From assembly GCF_009905615.1 (NCBI RefSeq), contig NZ_JAAAKW010000028.1, forward strand, positions 1-51,832: a stretch of 51,832 bases of DNA. The letters are read 5' to 3'. The notes beneath the pieces were generated by a model that was given only the letters and a program-made list of their open reading frames with translations, was not told the DNA's origin and ran no database searches. The position numbers and the translations under genes are program-made. Positions 50,920 through 51,832 of this stretch are shown piece after piece. The stretch comes from Pseudomonas sp. SLFW (GTDB lineage: Bacteria > Pseudomonadota > Gammaproteobacteria > Pseudomonadales > Pseudomonadaceae). Every line of letters begins with the position of its first letter. Position 1 is the stretch's first letter.

Positions 50920-51408
50920 ATGAACACACAGCGCGGAGTGGTGTTAATCGTCAGCCTGATCTTCCTGCTCCTGCTGACATTGTTGGGGACGTCGTCCATG
51001 CAGAACGCCACGCTGCAGGAAAAAGTCGCAGGTGGCCTGGCATTGCGCGATGCCTCATTTCAAGCGGCAGAGGCGGTGTTGCGAACAGCCGAGGCGAGCG
51101 TGCTGGCGCCCGGGTTCTCGCAGCCCGAATGCCCTACGCCTGCAGCCTGCCTGCCGCCCTCGGAAGCATTGACGCTTTTGGCCGCCGGTGAAGGAGGGGC
51201 ATCCGGGGTGAGATGGATTGCTAGCCAAGGTGGCTTCTTCGGCATCCAGCATCTCGGCGAAACCGAAGACCCCATCGGCATGCCACGCCCGGATCAACCC
51301 CAAAAACTCTACCGTGTCACGGCCATCGGTCTGCACGGCACCTCACGAACCGTACTGGAAAGCGTCCACACCCACGAGCGCCGGATCCTGTGGCGACAAC
51401 GGTATTGA
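50920..51408 (+). CDS. pilX: Type IV minor pilin PilX
   Basis: This 162-residue protein starts MNTQRGVVLIVSLIFLLLLT, the PilX N-terminal helix, which lacks the usual glutamate at +5 as known for PilX. NATLQEKVAGGLALRDASFQ and AAEAVLR follow the family. In P. aeruginosa pilX is followed by pilY1; here pilE comes 11 bp later. AAGGAG lies just upstream of the ATG. Confidence 0.9.
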   Translation: MNTQRGVVLIVSLIFLLLLTLLGTSSMQNATLQEKVAGGLALRDASFQAAEAVLRTAEASVLAPGFSQPECPTPAACLPPSEALTLLAAGEGGASGVRWIASQGGFFGIQHLGETEDPIGMPRPDQPQKLYRVTAIGLHGTSRTVLESVHTHERRILWRQRY

Positions 51409-51419
51409 AGGGCGCGCGA

Positions 51420-51832
51420 ATGACCGAACGAGGCTTCACCCTGATCGAACTGCTGATCGCCGTCGCCCTGATCGCGATCCTGGCCGCCATCGCCTACCCG
51501 TCCTACACCGAACACCTGCGCAAAACCCGCCGCGCCGAAATCGCAGCCTTGCTGGTTGAAGAGGCCCATCGGCTGGAACGGTTTTATTCACGGGCAGGGC
51601 AATACACCAACACCCAAGGCCCTCCGGTGCGGGAGCATGAGGTGTCGGTGGGAAATGGGTTTTATGCGATTGAGGCTGAGCGTTCGGAGCAGGGGTTCAA
51701 ATTGGTGGCGACCCCGATGGCCGAGACGCTGATGGCGGGGGATAAGTGTGGCGGGTTTGTGCTGGAGAACACTGGCAAACGCGACAATGTGGGGGTGTCG
51801 GGGGATGCCAGTGTGCAGGGGTGTTGGGGGCG
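51420..51832 (+). CDS. pilE: Type IV minor pilin PilE (cut by the window edge)
   Basis: At least 137 residues are present: leader MTERG, then FTLIELLIAVALIAILAAIA with E5, then YPSYTEHLRKTRRAEIAALL, the PilE/major-pilin-like start. Two cysteines (DKCGGFVL and QGCWG) near the end would form the D-loop. Few residues can be missing, as the family usually ends soon after the second cysteine. GAAGGG precedes the ATG. Confidence 0.9.
   Translation, partial: MTERGFTLIELLIAVALIAILAAIAYPSYTEHLRKTRRAEIAALLVEEAHRLERFYSRAGQYTNTQGPPVREHEVSVGNGFYAIEAERSEQGFKLVATPMAETLMAGDKCGGFVLENTGKRDNVGVSGDASVQGCWG

Overview
This window is chromosomal DNA of a Pseudomonas species. Four things indicate this: the ispB-rplU-rpmA-obgE-proB-creA / rpsT / murJ-ribF-ileS-lspA-fkpB-ispH-minor pilin order is the one known from P. 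aeruginosa; a PprA/PprB/FppA/Tad cassette is present; REP-type palindromes with GAGCTTGCTCGCGA and GAATTCATTCGCGAA arms are scattered between genes; and codon third positions are GC-rich. The lack of pilY1/pilY2 and the REP arms suit the fluorescens/syringae side of the genus better than P. aeruginosa, but the species cannot be fixed from the sequence alone. I saw no rRNA, tRNA, CRISPR array, transposase or prophage gene.

Layout. (1) 1-7006: tail of an unknown gene, then the Tad/Flp pilus control cassette (PprB regulator, FppA prepilin peptidase, TadF, PprA sensor kinase, TadG). (2) 7248-9528: a minus-strand operon of a MazG-like pyrophosphohydrolase, the tRNA methyltransferase CmoM and two DUF4136 lipoproteins. 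(3) 9733-13347: a lipid module with a MaoC hydratase and a long FabG-like reductase facing a thiolase. (4) 13348-22991: the accessory part of the window. It holds a duplicated 52-bp element, an AraC regulator, a three-gene minus-strand set of signal-less proteins built from tandem Ig-like modules, and a divergent autotransporter whose passenger carries eight exact 18-residue repeats. (5) 23296-30294: a RIO-type kinase, a copper module (cueR, copA, copZ, two CueR-type promoters with 19-bp spacers), and exported proteins of unknown function (DUF4105, DUF3015). (6) 30577-35711: a Lon-family protease, small conserved proteins, a UPF0114 membrane protein, an FKBP isomerase and a small gene behind a Fur-box-like site. 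(7) 35993-49076: the conserved housekeeping block. (8) 49083-51832: the minor type IV pilin locus, with fimT inverted and pilX directly followed by pilE; the right edge cuts pilE.

How the genes work together. Two pilus systems bracket the window: Tad/Flp control at the left and type IV minor pilins at the right. The copper genes form a complete sensor, exporter and chaperone circuit. ileS, lspA and fkpB overlap and are probably translationally coupled, with ispH following a terminator. The best candidate for something undescribed is region 4, where the Ig-like operon and the autotransporter share a 467-bp divergent regulatory region with four copies of a TTCGCGATAA-type motif.
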